Shown: in pieces, positions 34,870-44,668 of the stretch
How the letters are laid out: each line of letters opens with the position of its first letter
Position numbering within the stretch: the stretch's first letter is position 1
Assembly (NCBI GenBank): GCA_902766735.1
Contig: CACXEU010000031.1
Location: 1-57,762, forward strand
DNA: 57,762 nucleotides
Reading direction: 5' to 3'
DNA from: an uncultured Lachnospiraceae bacterium
Lineage (GTDB): Bacteria > Bacillota > Clostridia > Lachnospirales > Lachnospiraceae
Notes under the pieces: model-generated
The model's database searches: none
Told to the model about the DNA's origin: nothing
What the model saw: the letters and a program-made list of their open reading frames with translations, nothing else
Made by a program: the position numbers and the translations under genes

Positions 34870-35379
34870 CTAATAAATGCTTTCTCCGTGAGCCGCTGCA
34901 ACAATAGCGGGATAATCAACTACTTTTAACATATGTAGCGCTTCCATTCCAAGTTCTTCAAAAGCAACCACTCTGCTCTCTAATGTATTATTTCCCAGCA
35001 ATGCTGTAACCGGAGGAATTACCGCATAAATAGAGTTCTCAGCATCTAATCTTTGAATGGTTTCCTCTTTTATCTTTCCTTTTCCTAAATGGATTTTTAT
35101 TCCATGATGAGACAGAATCTCAAAACTACTCTCAATTTCTAACTTGTTGCTTGATGTTGGTCCTACCCCTGCTGGACTGACAGCAGTATGAAACATGACG
35201 CTTCCTTGAAAGTCCATTCTCTGATCTTCACCCTTTTCTGCAAGATTTTTACATATTCGAGGTAATACTGCATCTCTCCCACAATAAATATAGCCTGAAA
35301 TCAGAATTTGATCTCCTACGCGAAGTGTTTTAATCAATTCATTTGAAATAGGTGTTGATATTTTAATTACTTTATCCAT
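34870..35379 (-). CDS. Fumarate hydratase class I/tartrate dehydratase, beta subunit
   Basis: The smaller swivelling subunit (169 residues) of the hydro-lyase encoded next to it. Family blocks are ISTPISNELIKTLRVGDQ, ISGYIYCGRDA, GVGPTSSNKLE (the GPTTSxRM equivalent), LGKGKI and EELGMEALHMLKVVDYPAIV. The ATG at 35379 follows GGAG and is one base after the stop of the upstream C-C lyase gene; the alpha subunit starts 8 bases after its own stop. The spacing indicates co-translation of a three-gene unit. Confidence 0.9.
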   Translation of the reverse strand: MDKVIKISTPISNELIKTLRVGDQILISGYIYCGRDAVLPRICKNLAEKGEDQRMDFQGSVMFHTAVSPAGVGPTSSNKLEIESSFEILSHHGIKIHLGKGKIKEETIQRLDAENSIYAVIPPVTALLGNNTLESRVVAFEELGMEALHMLKVVDYPAIVAAAHGESIY

Positions 35380-35380
35380 T

Positions 35381-36517
35381 TTATTCTCCAAACAACTCAA
35401 AATAACAGTTTTCGTTTTCAATAACCCCATATGCTCTTGCTCTCATCATTATTTTCTCAGCCCATCTATGATGCGGCCCTATCTCATTCATCCCCTTTGA
35501 GCCTTTAATGACACCTCCACTTGTATTCATGATTTGAAAAGCGTCTTCATATTCTTCTCGTGGGACAGCCAACATCCCATTAATATACTTTAAATGAGAT
35601 GGATGAATGCATGTTTTCCCCATAAATCCGTTCGCCTGATCCAAAATCAGTTCACGCATTAGTCCATCAACTGCATCATTAACAATCGGCGTTCTGCGAA
35701 GCAGACAATTCTGTAAATCTACAGGAGGAAGAATGTCCATAAATTTCATCTCTTCATTTGCCCTAAAATATTCCCAAACTGGTCCAGATACTGTATACTC
35801 ATTGTTCCTTGTAAATACATTCAATATATCTACCAAACAATCTTTCACCGTCATAATATCATAAATTGTGTAATTAATACCTCTACGAACTCCAAAGCAC
35901 GAAGAAAAATCCGTTCCACCGACTCTAATATTCAAAATTAATTCTTTATACTCATCAAGAATATTCTTAACTTTAATCAATTCGGCCATCCTTGTTTCTT
36001 TAAAGGCGGCAATCTCATCTTCAATAATTGGCATTCCATATACAATTTCACCATATTTTTCATTAAAAGTCTTCAAGTATTCCAAATACTCTCTTGCATT
36101 CTGACTATTAAATTTTGGGAAGTTAAATCCCGCTATCAATTTAACATGTCTAGCTTCTAGCATATTGCTAAAATGTTTAAATTGCTCTATAGAGCGCACT
36201 CTAAAAAACAAAAGCGGTAAATCTTTATAATCAAACTCATTTTGTTCAATCTTTTTGCAAAGAATATCCAACAACTGAACAGAATTTCGTTCTGCTGAAG
36301 GAACATCTTCTTCTTTACACGCGTCTTCAAAACACATTACCATTGATGTTAATCCGGGGTGTTTTTTATTTAATATTGCAGGAGCAAAATCCTTTGTTCC
36401 AGGCATATACATAGTCGCCCCTAAACAATATTGTAACAGTTCTCTTTCCGTATATTTATCAAAATTTTCTGGTTCTTTTACAAATTTGTAATTAATATTA
36501 TATAAGTGATGTCTCAT
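35381..36517 (-). CDS. HpcH/HpaI-citrate-lyase-like TIM-barrel C-C bond lyase
   Basis: A 378-residue protein with the layout of the CitE/HpcH superfamily: LGATMYMPGTKDF near residue 36, VMCFEDACKEEDVPSAE near 67 (acidic metal-site region), LLFFRVRS (Arg of the active site) and GFMGKTCIHPSHLKYIN near the end. It most resembles the C-C_Bond_Lyase group found in tellurium-resistance-associated biosynthetic operons, but no ter genes are here. These enzymes make or break C-C bonds of 2-keto or acyl-CoA compounds to give malate-like acids. Followed by both fumarase-type subunits, it suggests a small-acid pathway. The start is either ATG 36517 (used) or TTG 36532; neither has a strong SD. Confidence 0.75.
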   Translation of the reverse strand: MRHHLYNINYKFVKEPENFDKYTERELLQYCLGATMYMPGTKDFAPAILNKKHPGLTSMVMCFEDACKEEDVPSAERNSVQLLDILCKKIEQNEFDYKDLPLLFFRVRSIEQFKHFSNMLEARHVKLIAGFNFPKFNSQNAREYLEYLKTFNEKYGEIVYGMPIIEDEIAAFKETRMAELIKVKNILDEYKELILNIRVGGTDFSSCFGVRRGINYTIYDIMTVKDCLVDILNVFTRNNEYTVSGPVWEYFRANEEMKFMDILPPVDLQNCLLRRTPIVNDAVDGLMRELILDQANGFMGKTCIHPSHLKYINGMLAVPREEYEDAFQIMNTSGGVIKGSKGMNEIGPHHRWAEKIMMRARAYGVIENENCYFELFGE

Positions 36518-36598
36518 AATTCTTTTTAACAATAACTCTTACTTTTATTGCTATTTTCTCCTCTCACATAATAATCGACTATTTCATAATAATAGAAT

Positions 36599-38041
36599 TT
36601 ATTCATCTGATTTTCTTCTTTTTATTATGATATCCACAAGGTATTGGTAGCTTTCGAACTTGAGCAATTTTGAGCCCATAATATAAACACATCCACCAAC
36701 CATCACCTGAATTGTCAGCTGTGCAATGGGATGCATTTTCAATAAACCAATAGGCCAAATGATAATTCCCATAACCATAGATAATAATAATGCTGGCATT
36801 ACATCTTTCAACTGTTCTACATATTTGTACCCTAACAATTTCTTGTTTGGCCAGGAATTAATAATCTGATTACATACATTTGCGACAAGTAGGCTGTAAG
36901 CCATTGCCATAACACCAAAAGGGACTGTAATTACTAATAAAATTACCCCCACTATTTTTTTTATTATCTCCAGCTTTAGGAAAAGATCACTTCTTCCCAT
37001 TGCTTTGATAGCATTCAAATTTGCCGTATGAATCGGGTAAAAGGAATATGTCACACAAAAAATCCTTAAGTATGGAACACATCCTATCCATTTGTCTGTT
37101 AACAGAATATGTATCATTGTCGGTGCAACAAAAGACATCCCCAACGTCAACGGCCACATCACGTAACTACTGATTCTAATTCCTCTTCGTGCCATTGCTT
37201 TCACACGTTCTTTACTATCCTGTTCAGAAGACATTGCCGGGAAAATCACACTATCTATGGTCGCATTAACATTTGTGATAATTGTATATGGCAATTGCTT
37301 TCCTCGATTGTACAAACCCAAATCCGCTGGACTATATATTCTTCCAATAATTAACTGCCTAACATTTGTATAACCTGTATCTATAAGCGCGGCAACCAAC
37401 AATTTCCATCCATAGGAAATCAAACTTTTTAATCTTGAAAAAGAAAAAATCCATTTTGGCTTCCATCGAACAGTAAACCAAAGAACAATAGTATCAATTA
37501 ATGTATTTGACAGATTTTGCATCACTATTGCCCAGACACCAAATCCCTTGTACGCCATAACAATCCCAACAAATGCAGAAAAAACCGTCCCTCCCAGTGT
37601 TGAAAAAAAGAACTTTTTAAACAACATATTTTTTGAAACGTACGCTTGCTGTACATTTTTGACACCAGAAATGACAATAGTCAAGCTCATCACTCTGACT
37701 ACCCACGTCAACTCGGTATTCTTATAAAAGGCCGCAATAAGTGGTGAGCACACATACATCACACCGTATAATACAAGGCATAATACAACGTTAAAGTAAA
37801 AAACACTAGAGAAATCTAAATCATCCGCATCTTTTTTTTGAATCAATGCATTTGCCATCCCACTATCAACAAATATTTGCAATATTGAAATAAACACAGT
37901 TACAAGTGCAATTGTTCCATACAATTCCGGCGCAAGCAAACGAGCTAAAACAATTGAAACTATAAACGTCACTCCCTGCGCACCACACCGTTCAAGAAAT
38001 CTCCAGAACAAGCCTTTAATCACCTTATTTTTCACATCCAT
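36599..38041 (-). CDS. wzx: Polysaccharide flippase (Wzx, MOP/PST family)
   Basis: An integral membrane protein of 480 residues with about 12 to 14 hydrophobic segments, starting GLFWRFLERCGAQGVTFIVSIVLARLLAPELYG, typical of PST-type oligosaccharide flippases. It would move the lipid-linked repeat unit to the outer face of the membrane for Wzy. It is the only flippase gene in the locus. It precedes the C-C lyase gene in the transcript by about 80 bases. Confidence 0.9.
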   Translation of the reverse strand: MDVKNKVIKGLFWRFLERCGAQGVTFIVSIVLARLLAPELYGTIALVTVFISILQIFVDSGMANALIQKKDADDLDFSSVFYFNVVLCLVLYGVMYVCSPLIAAFYKNTELTWVVRVMSLTIVISGVKNVQQAYVSKNMLFKKFFFSTLGGTVFSAFVGIVMAYKGFGVWAIVMQNLSNTLIDTIVLWFTVRWKPKWIFSFSRLKSLISYGWKLLVAALIDTGYTNVRQLIIGRIYSPADLGLYNRGKQLPYTIITNVNATIDSVIFPAMSSEQDSKERVKAMARRGIRISSYVMWPLTLGMSFVAPTMIHILLTDKWIGCVPYLRIFCVTYSFYPIHTANLNAIKAMGRSDLFLKLEIIKKIVGVILLVITVPFGVMAMAYSLLVANVCNQIINSWPNKKLLGYKYVEQLKDVMPALLLSMVMGIIIWPIGLLKMHPIAQLTIQVMVGGCVYIMGSKLLKFESYQYLVDIIIKRRKSDE

Positions 38042-38105
38042 TTTCCTATTTTCCTCCTAAATCATTCCCCAAAAATATGAGATGAAATAACACCTCATAC
38101 TTTTT

Positions 38106-38945
38106 CTACCCTCTCTTTTTAAAGATTTTCACTCTGATAATAGGGATTCTAAGATATTGAATTAGTATGCATCCATAGTAAAAATCGACGTTCTCATAAG
38201 TTTTTAATTTTTTCAAAAAAGTCACTATCCTCGGCTCTCTACGATGAATTTTCAGACTAACATCTTTAGATGTTTTATCTCCACCTAAACCAATCGCATT
38301 ATTATTATGTATTCTATAATGGACTAATTTTTCGTTTAAAAAGTATGCTTTTTTTATCGCAGCACCTATCATAAGAATCTGATAATCATGAATAATGTCC
38401 TTATAATCAATCTTCAAGTATATCTCTCGAATATCTTTTGTAAAGCAATATGTACAACCCTGCGACACATTTCCATACATCAAGCGAGCCAGTGATATTG
38501 GCATTATCCTCTCGTTTGCATTCTTAATAAATTCTGACACATAAAAATGTGCATCGCTCTGATTTCCTTTTTCATCAATAACATCAAAGTTAGAACATAT
38601 AACCTTTGCATCCAAAACTTTCATTTGTTGCAACATAATTTCTACTTTATTATCGACCCATACATCATCCTGATCTGCCAAAAAAATAAAATCTCCTTTT
38701 GTTTGTTTTATTGCCTTATAAAAATTTAACGTATAGCCAAGATTTTCTTCATTTTCATACAAACTAATCTTTATTCTCTTATCACAACTTTTAATAAAAT
38801 TTTTTATCACTTCCACTGTAGCATCTTGTGATTTATCGTCTATAACAATGATTTCATCTACACAAACAGTTTGATTCACAATAGATTTTAATTGTTCCTC
38901 AATATATTTTTCACCATTATAAGATGTTACTGCCACCGAAATCAT
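38106..38945 (-). CDS. Glycosyltransferase family 2
   Basis: A 279-residue GT-A enzyme starting ISVAVTSYNGEKYIEEQLKSI, with DDKSQDATVEVI and the metal-binding LADQDDVW motif (about residue 95). The acceptor half has no recognisable specificity. It resembles rhamnosyl/galactosyltransferases of O-antigen loci, but the sugar cannot be read from sequence. It is placed between the flippase and another GT2. Confidence 0.88.
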   Translation of the reverse strand: MISVAVTSYNGEKYIEEQLKSIVNQTVCVDEIIVIDDKSQDATVEVIKNFIKSCDKRIKISLYENEENLGYTLNFYKAIKQTKGDFIFLADQDDVWVDNKVEIMLQQMKVLDAKVICSNFDVIDEKGNQSDAHFYVSEFIKNANERIMPISLARLMYGNVSQGCTYCFTKDIREIYLKIDYKDIIHDYQILMIGAAIKKAYFLNEKLVHYRIHNNNAIGLGGDKTSKDVSLKIHRREPRIVTFLKKLKTYENVDFYYGCILIQYLRIPIIRVKIFKKRG

Positions 38946-39020
38946 TGTTTCATTCCTTTCGCTTTCATGTGATAGACTACATATAAACTATATTCTTTGC
39001 TTAATGTCTCCAAATTTTTA

Positions 39021-39968
39021 TCAGTTAAACCAAACATTCTTTTTTAATATTCGATAATTATATATATATTGCACTGCAATTTTTAAAATGCCCCCCCAAT
39101 GTCGCACCTTCTTAAAATATTTTGGAGCCATTGATAATTTTATTTGTTTCAATTTAACTCCCTTGCAAACATTCTTCACATATTTAAATTCACTCAAATA
39201 CATAGCTTCATTTTTTTTATTATTTTTTGCATATTCAACAAACTCAAAGAACAATCTTTCATCCTTAACAAACGAATATTTGTTTTCTGCAGATGCGCTA
39301 AAACTACTCCCCCCTTGTGTCACATGGCGATATGCACTCATTCTTTCTTGAATACAGTGTAACTTTCCATTTACTATTAGCATAAAATCTTGCACCCTGT
39401 CTCCCGGTTTAATTCCTTTTCGCAGAATAGAAGTATCACATATATCATATTTCCAGTAATTTTTATACATAATAGTAGTTAATTGTCCCGGTAATATTTC
39501 ACTAAAAAAATGTTTGACAGAGTATTCTTCATCTTTACATTCCGGATACTCTTCCCCATTGGGCACAGAGTTTTCATCCACTACAACGCAATTATGAGCC
39601 ACTGCTATATAATCTGGATGTTCTTCTAAAAAACGAATTTGTTTATCTATTTTTTTAGGGTCAACCCAATAGTCATCCCCTTCTAAACCAATTATATATT
39701 TCCCTCGACATCGTCTTTTTAGATCCCCTGCATTTCTAATTTTTTCTCGGTTCATATTATGTTCTCGGTAAAAAAATTGGAACTTTCCCGGATATTTCAT
39801 CTCATATTGTTTCAATATTTCCCGAGTTGAATCTGTAGATAAATCCTCACCAACTAATATTTCATATTCATAATCTGTTTCCTGCATTAAAACGCTATCC
39901 AACGCTCTGCCAATATAATTTTCATGATTATAAGTAGGAATATAAATACTTAATATCGGTTCTTTCAT
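39021..39968 (-). CDS. Glycosyltransferase family 2
   Basis: A 315-residue GT-A enzyme with LSIYIPTYNHENYIGRALDSV, GEDLSTDSTREIL and the DXD-containing IGLEGDDYWVDP (about residue 98). The C-terminal part is basic. A run of seven G (plus-strand C at 39091-39097) near codon 291 stands out in this AT-rich gene. It begins 10 bases after the Wzy stop in the transcript. Confidence 0.88.
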   Translation of the reverse strand: MKEPILSIYIPTYNHENYIGRALDSVLMQETDYEYEILVGEDLSTDSTREILKQYEMKYPGKFQFFYREHNMNREKIRNAGDLKRRCRGKYIIGLEGDDYWVDPKKIDKQIRFLEEHPDYIAVAHNCVVVDENSVPNGEEYPECKDEEYSVKHFFSEILPGQLTTIMYKNYWKYDICDTSILRKGIKPGDRVQDFMLIVNGKLHCIQERMSAYRHVTQGGSSFSASAENKYSFVKDERLFFEFVEYAKNNKKNEAMYLSEFKYVKNVCKGVKLKQIKLSMAPKYFKKVRHWGGILKIAVQYIYNYRILKKNVWFN

Positions 39969-39977
39969 CTTTCTCCC

Positions 39978-41282
39978 TTACTCCAAACATGTCTGCTCTT
40001 TTTGAGTTCTAAAGTTACTTTTTTTTAATGCTGCATTAATCCAACCAATATACAAGGCCCATGAGCAGGTCACCTCTTGCCCAACCGGTCCTCGTACAAC
40101 GTATGCCTGAATCATAAATACCATTATAATTGCCATCAGTGTGACAGCTTCTGATTCAAAAAAAATTTTTTTTCTATACGTCTTAATCGCCAAATGTATA
40201 TTTGCCAGAAAAAACCATATAAATACACACACTCCAAAAATACCGCCTTTAGGCAGAATAGTATAATAAGCATTATGTAACAGAGGAATTTGGCGACCGA
40301 CAATATAATCTTTAAACGCATCTGGAACGAATTGAATTTTTGTTCCTCTCCCCATGCCTTCTCCAAAAATCATTGCTAAGCCCGAACTTTCCTTCCATTG
40401 TTTCTTCGCGCAATATATTTCGTATCCGCGCCAGTTTTCCTGAGCATCTCCGGAACTATTAAATGTTCTAACGCTACTAATTTCATTGGATGTGGATAAA
40501 AATTTATCTGTTAAAGTGTCACTAACCGTATCAGGCAAAAAATTGAATGCAAGAATAATCGCTATTGCAAATAATCCTGAAATTAAAACACTTCGAGTCA
40601 TTGTCTTCAGTAAATTCTTTTTCCCATAAATTCCCGGAACAATTATCAAAATGAAACAACCCACTCCTACACCAATCCATACACTTCTTTCCAAGGTGAG
40701 AATCAAATGTGCCCCCATAATTATTATCGTATAAATGTCAAATACTTTTCCGAAAAGCCATTGCTTTTTTATAACAATATAATAGAAGATTATAACAAAA
40801 ACAATTGCAACCTCATATTCCACATAATCAAACAATCGTCTTAAGGACTCCATATCCTTCACTTCTCCCAATCTAGGAAAAACCCTAAAAAAAACAAATG
40901 TAGAATATGTAGCACCAATCAAAGCATATGTTTTTACCAGTGATTTTTTTCCCCCATAGTACAAAAACATGTAATATCCCATAATAATTACAACTACCGA
41001 TGGAATAAAATAAAAGATATCTCTAGCAACATCTCTAAGAGGGTAAACAAAAAAGCCAATTACCGATGAATAAACAATAAAAAATAAATAACCGCCCAAC
41101 CCAGATATCTGAGGAATTGTTATTTTTTTCGTATAAAAAGCTAAAAATATCACAAGCAATACATATACTACGAAAAGTCGTTCATTGCTCATCTTCGTTA
41201 AGAGTTTCACCAAACTCAAAAAATAAATCGGCCATATAATCTCTTTTATGCCGTTTAGATTAATTTTTATATTGTAATCCAT
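39978..41282 (-). CDS. wzy: O-antigen/capsule polymerase (Wzy-like)
   Basis: A 434-residue membrane protein with about 10-12 hydrophobic segments and a long external loop (about 255-335) typical of the Wzy/O-antigen-ligase superfamily. The loop contains RTFNSSGDAQENWRGYEIY and a PLLHNAYYTILPKGG segment whose His is conserved in the family. It would polymerise repeat units outside the membrane. Only one such gene is present, so it completes a single Wzx/Wzy system. Confidence 0.87.
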   Translation of the reverse strand: MDYNIKINLNGIKEIIWPIYFLSLVKLLTKMSNERLFVVYVLLVIFLAFYTKKITIPQISGLGGYLFFIVYSSVIGFFVYPLRDVARDIFYFIPSVVVIIMGYYMFLYYGGKKSLVKTYALIGATYSTFVFFRVFPRLGEVKDMESLRRLFDYVEYEVAIVFVIIFYYIVIKKQWLFGKVFDIYTIIIMGAHLILTLERSVWIGVGVGCFILIIVPGIYGKKNLLKTMTRSVLISGLFAIAIILAFNFLPDTVSDTLTDKFLSTSNEISSVRTFNSSGDAQENWRGYEIYCAKKQWKESSGLAMIFGEGMGRGTKIQFVPDAFKDYIVGRQIPLLHNAYYTILPKGGIFGVCVFIWFFLANIHLAIKTYRKKIFFESEAVTLMAIIMVFMIQAYVVRGPVGQEVTCSWALYIGWINAALKKSNFRTQKEQTCLE

Positions 41283-41318
41283 TTCTTCCTTCTGCCCTTC
41301 CTTACAATTTATAACTTC

Positions 41319-42170
41319 TTATCTTTTAAAAAGAGCATATACTTTCTTTCCCATATAGTATGTCACTCGATCCAGGATCATTACAAATCGTCCGGCTTTC
41401 AGATATTCCTTCATATAAATTTTTTTGCTTTCTTCGGCCAAATCCAAGCGTTTCTCGACACTTTTTACATTCTTATTGATACTTACTGAATGATTATGTA
41501 CAAAAGTCTTTTCATTCAGAATATAATTTTCATACCCTTTTTCTTTTAATTTATATGCCAAAATATCTTCTTCCCAATACAAAAAAGTCCGATTATCAAA
41601 AAAACTCACATCTTCCATAACCAAAGACTTTACCATAAAAAAAGCTCCAGCAATTACATCTACTCTCGACACTTTCCCCTTAAAATAACTCTCCGAGTAG
41701 TCTGATTTTCGTTTTACTCTTTTCGGAACAATTATATTTCCCAAAATACAATCCCTTTTCTTCTTAATCTTCCAACTTCCCTTCGCTTGCTTGCCTTCTC
41801 GATCTAACATTCTTCCTGAAACTAAGCCTACTTTTTCATTGGATTGTTCCAAGAAACATATCATTTCGTTAATAATATCTTCTTCAAAAATAATATCCGG
41901 ATTTGAAATCAACAAATATTCTGGGCGATATTTTTTCAGTGCATAAAGAATTCCTTCATTATTTCCACTTGCGTAGCCCCTATTTTCTTTTGCTGAGATA
42001 ACATCAATCTTCTCATTTTTCATTTTTTCTAGTTGTTTCAGAGAGTAGTCCGTAGACGCATTATCAACAACTATGATTTTATCAATTATTTTAAATTCTT
42101 TTGCATACCCCAAAAAATCTTTTGTTGTCTCATAATCGTTATAATTTAGCACTATTACTGCAAGTTTCAT
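41319..42170 (-). CDS. Glycosyltransferase family 2 (rhamnosyltransferase-like)
   Basis: A 283-residue GT-A enzyme with LAVIVLNYNDYETTKDFL, VVDNASTDYSLKQLEK, GYASGNNEGILYA, YLLISNPDIIF (DXD equivalent) and the downstream block DVIAGAFFMVKSLVM, then FLYWEEDILAYKLKEKGY. This pattern is shared with rhamnosyltransferases and other inverting GT2 enzymes of surface polysaccharides. The locus makes dTDP-rhamnose, so rhamnose is a reasonable donor. Confidence 0.87.
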   Translation of the reverse strand: MKLAVIVLNYNDYETTKDFLGYAKEFKIIDKIIVVDNASTDYSLKQLEKMKNEKIDVISAKENRGYASGNNEGILYALKKYRPEYLLISNPDIIFEEDIINEMICFLEQSNEKVGLVSGRMLDREGKQAKGSWKIKKKRDCILGNIIVPKRVKRKSDYSESYFKGKVSRVDVIAGAFFMVKSLVMEDVSFFDNRTFLYWEEDILAYKLKEKGYENYILNEKTFVHNHSVSINKNVKSVEKRLDLAEESKKIYMKEYLKAGRFVMILDRVTYYMGKKVYALFKR

Positions 42171-42186
42171 TCTTCTCTCCTGTTAA

Positions 42187-43320
42187 TCACTCAAATATTT
42201 CGTCCATTTTTTCTACATATCGCTGGTATGTGTAATTCTGCTCATACTGCTGCACTGCATTATTCTGCATTTGGAAAATTTGTTTTGAATTCATAGACAC
42301 AATTTGATTAACTAATATATCTATCGTATCTTTTCGATAATTTATTCCTATATTCTGTTTTTCCACCAATTCCCAAGTATCTTCTTTACAACAATTGATC
42401 AACGCCAGTGCATTCGACATATATTCCATACTTTTATATGACAAGGCAATTGCAACATTTTCTTTAAATCCATTGAATCCAAAATGGCACTTTTTCATAA
42501 CCTCTGCTTTTACCGTATCATCATATACACGTCCCAAGAAATCATAATCCGCACCTATCCGTTCTAATTCGGATATCATCCATTGCTTCCTTGGCCCTTC
42601 CCCTATAATATATAACTTAACTTTCTTTTTTACTTGAAGTTTCTCAATGAGCGAAATCAACCCTTCGAAATCATAATTTCCCGTCAGCGCCCCCAAGTAT
42701 AAAATCCGTATACAATCCGCATTTAATATTTCGGTTCTCCTAACGCACGTGTTCCCTTTGCACAGTGGAACTACCTTGTTTTTTTCAGACTCTTTCAATC
42801 TTAACAAGGAAAAATAATATTTACAAGACCCAATAAAGACATCTGCTTTTCTCATCGCCGCATTTCTAAGATGAGACCACCACCAAAATCCACAAATTTG
42901 AGCAGCAGCCTTCATCGTCGGAGAAAACGGAATTGTTTCAGGATACAAATCATAAACATCAGACACAAATTTCATCCTTTTCTTCTTTGCAATTTTAGCT
43001 AGAAGATATGCAGTAGAATTCGGTGGTCCTACAACATATAAAATGTCTCCTTCCAGATTCTTTAATTTTTTTTTAGCATTTATTCCAAACTTAAAGGCTG
43101 AAATCATTCGTCTTACAGACATATTTTTTTTGTAAGGTAAAACAGAGACAATCTCCACTCCTTCCAAATCAAAGCTCGTTTTTCTTTTAGAATTGTGGTC
43201 ATAGTCTCCACACAATACTTTTACTTCATATCCCTTTTGCTTGAAATAATTGTATACTGTATAACATCTGTCTGTATCTCGAATATTCAAATAATAGGAT
43301 ACTATAATAACCTTTTTCAT
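42187..43320 (-). CDS. Glycosyltransferase, GT4 family
   Basis: A 377-residue GT-B enzyme. The N-terminal half contains VSYYLNIRDTDRCYTVYNYFKQKGY and LYVVGPPNSTAYLLAKIAKK; the C-terminal half has ILYLGALTGNYDFEGLISLIE, LYIIGEGP and a donor-site region ending ALSYKSMEYMSNALALINC. The ATG at 43320 follows GGAG; the ATG at 43332 contains that SD and was rejected. It starts 12 bases after the previous glycosyltransferase stop. Confidence 0.88.
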   Translation of the reverse strand: MKKVIIVSYYLNIRDTDRCYTVYNYFKQKGYEVKVLCGDYDHNSKRKTSFDLEGVEIVSVLPYKKNMSVRRMISAFKFGINAKKKLKNLEGDILYVVGPPNSTAYLLAKIAKKKRMKFVSDVYDLYPETIPFSPTMKAAAQICGFWWWSHLRNAAMRKADVFIGSCKYYFSLLRLKESEKNKVVPLCKGNTCVRRTEILNADCIRILYLGALTGNYDFEGLISLIEKLQVKKKVKLYIIGEGPRKQWMISELERIGADYDFLGRVYDDTVKAEVMKKCHFGFNGFKENVAIALSYKSMEYMSNALALINCCKEDTWELVEKQNIGINYRKDTIDILVNQIVSMNSKQIFQMQNNAVQQYEQNYTYQRYVEKMDEIFE

Positions 43321-43332
43321 TGTTTTCTCCAT

Positions 43333-44667
43333 TTATGCACCATATATTTTCTGAACAATTTCTTTTGTATGAACTTCCATATTTTTAATTACTATTTGTT
43401 CCTTAATGTTTTTCTTCACATTCTCCACCTTGTTCTTATCTGACAAGAGCTCCAATATTTTGGATTTTAAGGCTTTATGACTATACGAAAATACAAAACC
43501 AGTAATATCATTTTCTATCAAATCCTTAGCCCCCACTTCATCAGACACCAGCACTGGCACACCATAGCTTATCGCTTCCAATGCAATAAATCCATAAGAT
43601 ACATCATGTGGAACTGCTACCACATCCGCCTCACCAAGAACCTGATTAAGATTCTCATATTTATATGGCTCACAGACATGAATATATTCCCTATGCTCAT
43701 CTAACGGGTGATAAATGGTCAATTCAAAATCTCTTCGCCCGTCTTGATATATTTCATCTAGAACGTCTTTCAACAAATTGAAACCTTTATATGCAGCCAA
43801 GGGTCCCATGTAAGTAATTTTCAAAACATCATCCGTAACTTTTTTGTGATACTGACCCATATGATTGTCAATATCACTATGGCTAAGATTACAGACAATT
43901 CCTTTCTCCACATCCAAATATTTCGAAAAAACTTCTTTCATATAAGAACTATTGAAATGAATCACATCTATCAGCGAGAAATATTCCATATACCTCTCTC
44001 TCAATCGAACATACTGTGGATTACTGTGAAGTTCCCGCTCCTCATATGCTTCCTCAATAGAAAACATTTTCTTCTTTCCGGCTGTTCGTACCATACTGAC
44101 CAATCTGCTGTTCTTCAGTAACCGATAAGTTTTGCTTTGCAACACTCTCATTTTTTTGGGGGTTAAAGCATATTTGCAGCACAAATCACATCCCTTACAT
44201 TCCAAATTATCTTTACAACTTTTCTGATTAAAATACATAATTGTTTTCGGACACAGTCCAAAAAAATCATGACTGGTATAAACCATTTTTATATTTAATT
44301 TTTTTGCAGCTTCCAAAAACTGAATATGAATTCCCATCAGTGTATGAAGATGAATTACATCCGGTTTCCACTTTTTCAAGAAATCCACGTAAGGTTCTTC
44401 CTTACCATCAATTACAAAACAATCAATTTCTCTTATCCCGTAAATCTGTGGTAAATAAATTGGATTTTCCAATTCATAACTTTCAATCTCCTTATAATCT
44501 TTTCTTCTCTTAATTTTCGGATTTCTATACTCACTGATTTTTCCTGGCCAAAGCAATGCAACCTGATGCTGTTGTCTTTTTTCTTCTTGTAACAAGTCCA
44601 CTGCATATTTCGTCAATCCTCCTCTGGAATAAGGTGGAAACCCTAGTGAATAATGTAATATTCTCAT
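43333..44667 (-). CDS. Glycosyltransferase, GT4 family
   Basis: A 444-residue GT-B enzyme starting RILHYSLGFPPYSRGGLTKYAVDLL, the glycine-rich acceptor-side loop of GT4. It has a HLHTLMGIH segment, a central Cys-rich insert (FNQKSCKDNLECKGCDLCCKYA, about 151-170) and the C-terminal donor site YGFIALEAISYGVPVLVSD. The four closely spaced Cys pairs look like a metal-binding knuckle, also seen in some related glycosyltransferases. Sugar specificity is unknown. Confidence 0.88.
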   Translation of the reverse strand: MRILHYSLGFPPYSRGGLTKYAVDLLQEEKRQQHQVALLWPGKISEYRNPKIKRRKDYKEIESYELENPIYLPQIYGIREIDCFVIDGKEEPYVDFLKKWKPDVIHLHTLMGIHIQFLEAAKKLNIKMVYTSHDFFGLCPKTIMYFNQKSCKDNLECKGCDLCCKYALTPKKMRVLQSKTYRLLKNSRLVSMVRTAGKKKMFSIEEAYEERELHSNPQYVRLRERYMEYFSLIDVIHFNSSYMKEVFSKYLDVEKGIVCNLSHSDIDNHMGQYHKKVTDDVLKITYMGPLAAYKGFNLLKDVLDEIYQDGRRDFELTIYHPLDEHREYIHVCEPYKYENLNQVLGEADVVAVPHDVSYGFIALEAISYGVPVLVSDEVGAKDLIENDITGFVFSYSHKALKSKILELLSDKNKVENVKKNIKEQIVIKNMEVHTKEIVQKIYGA

Positions 44668-44668
44668 T

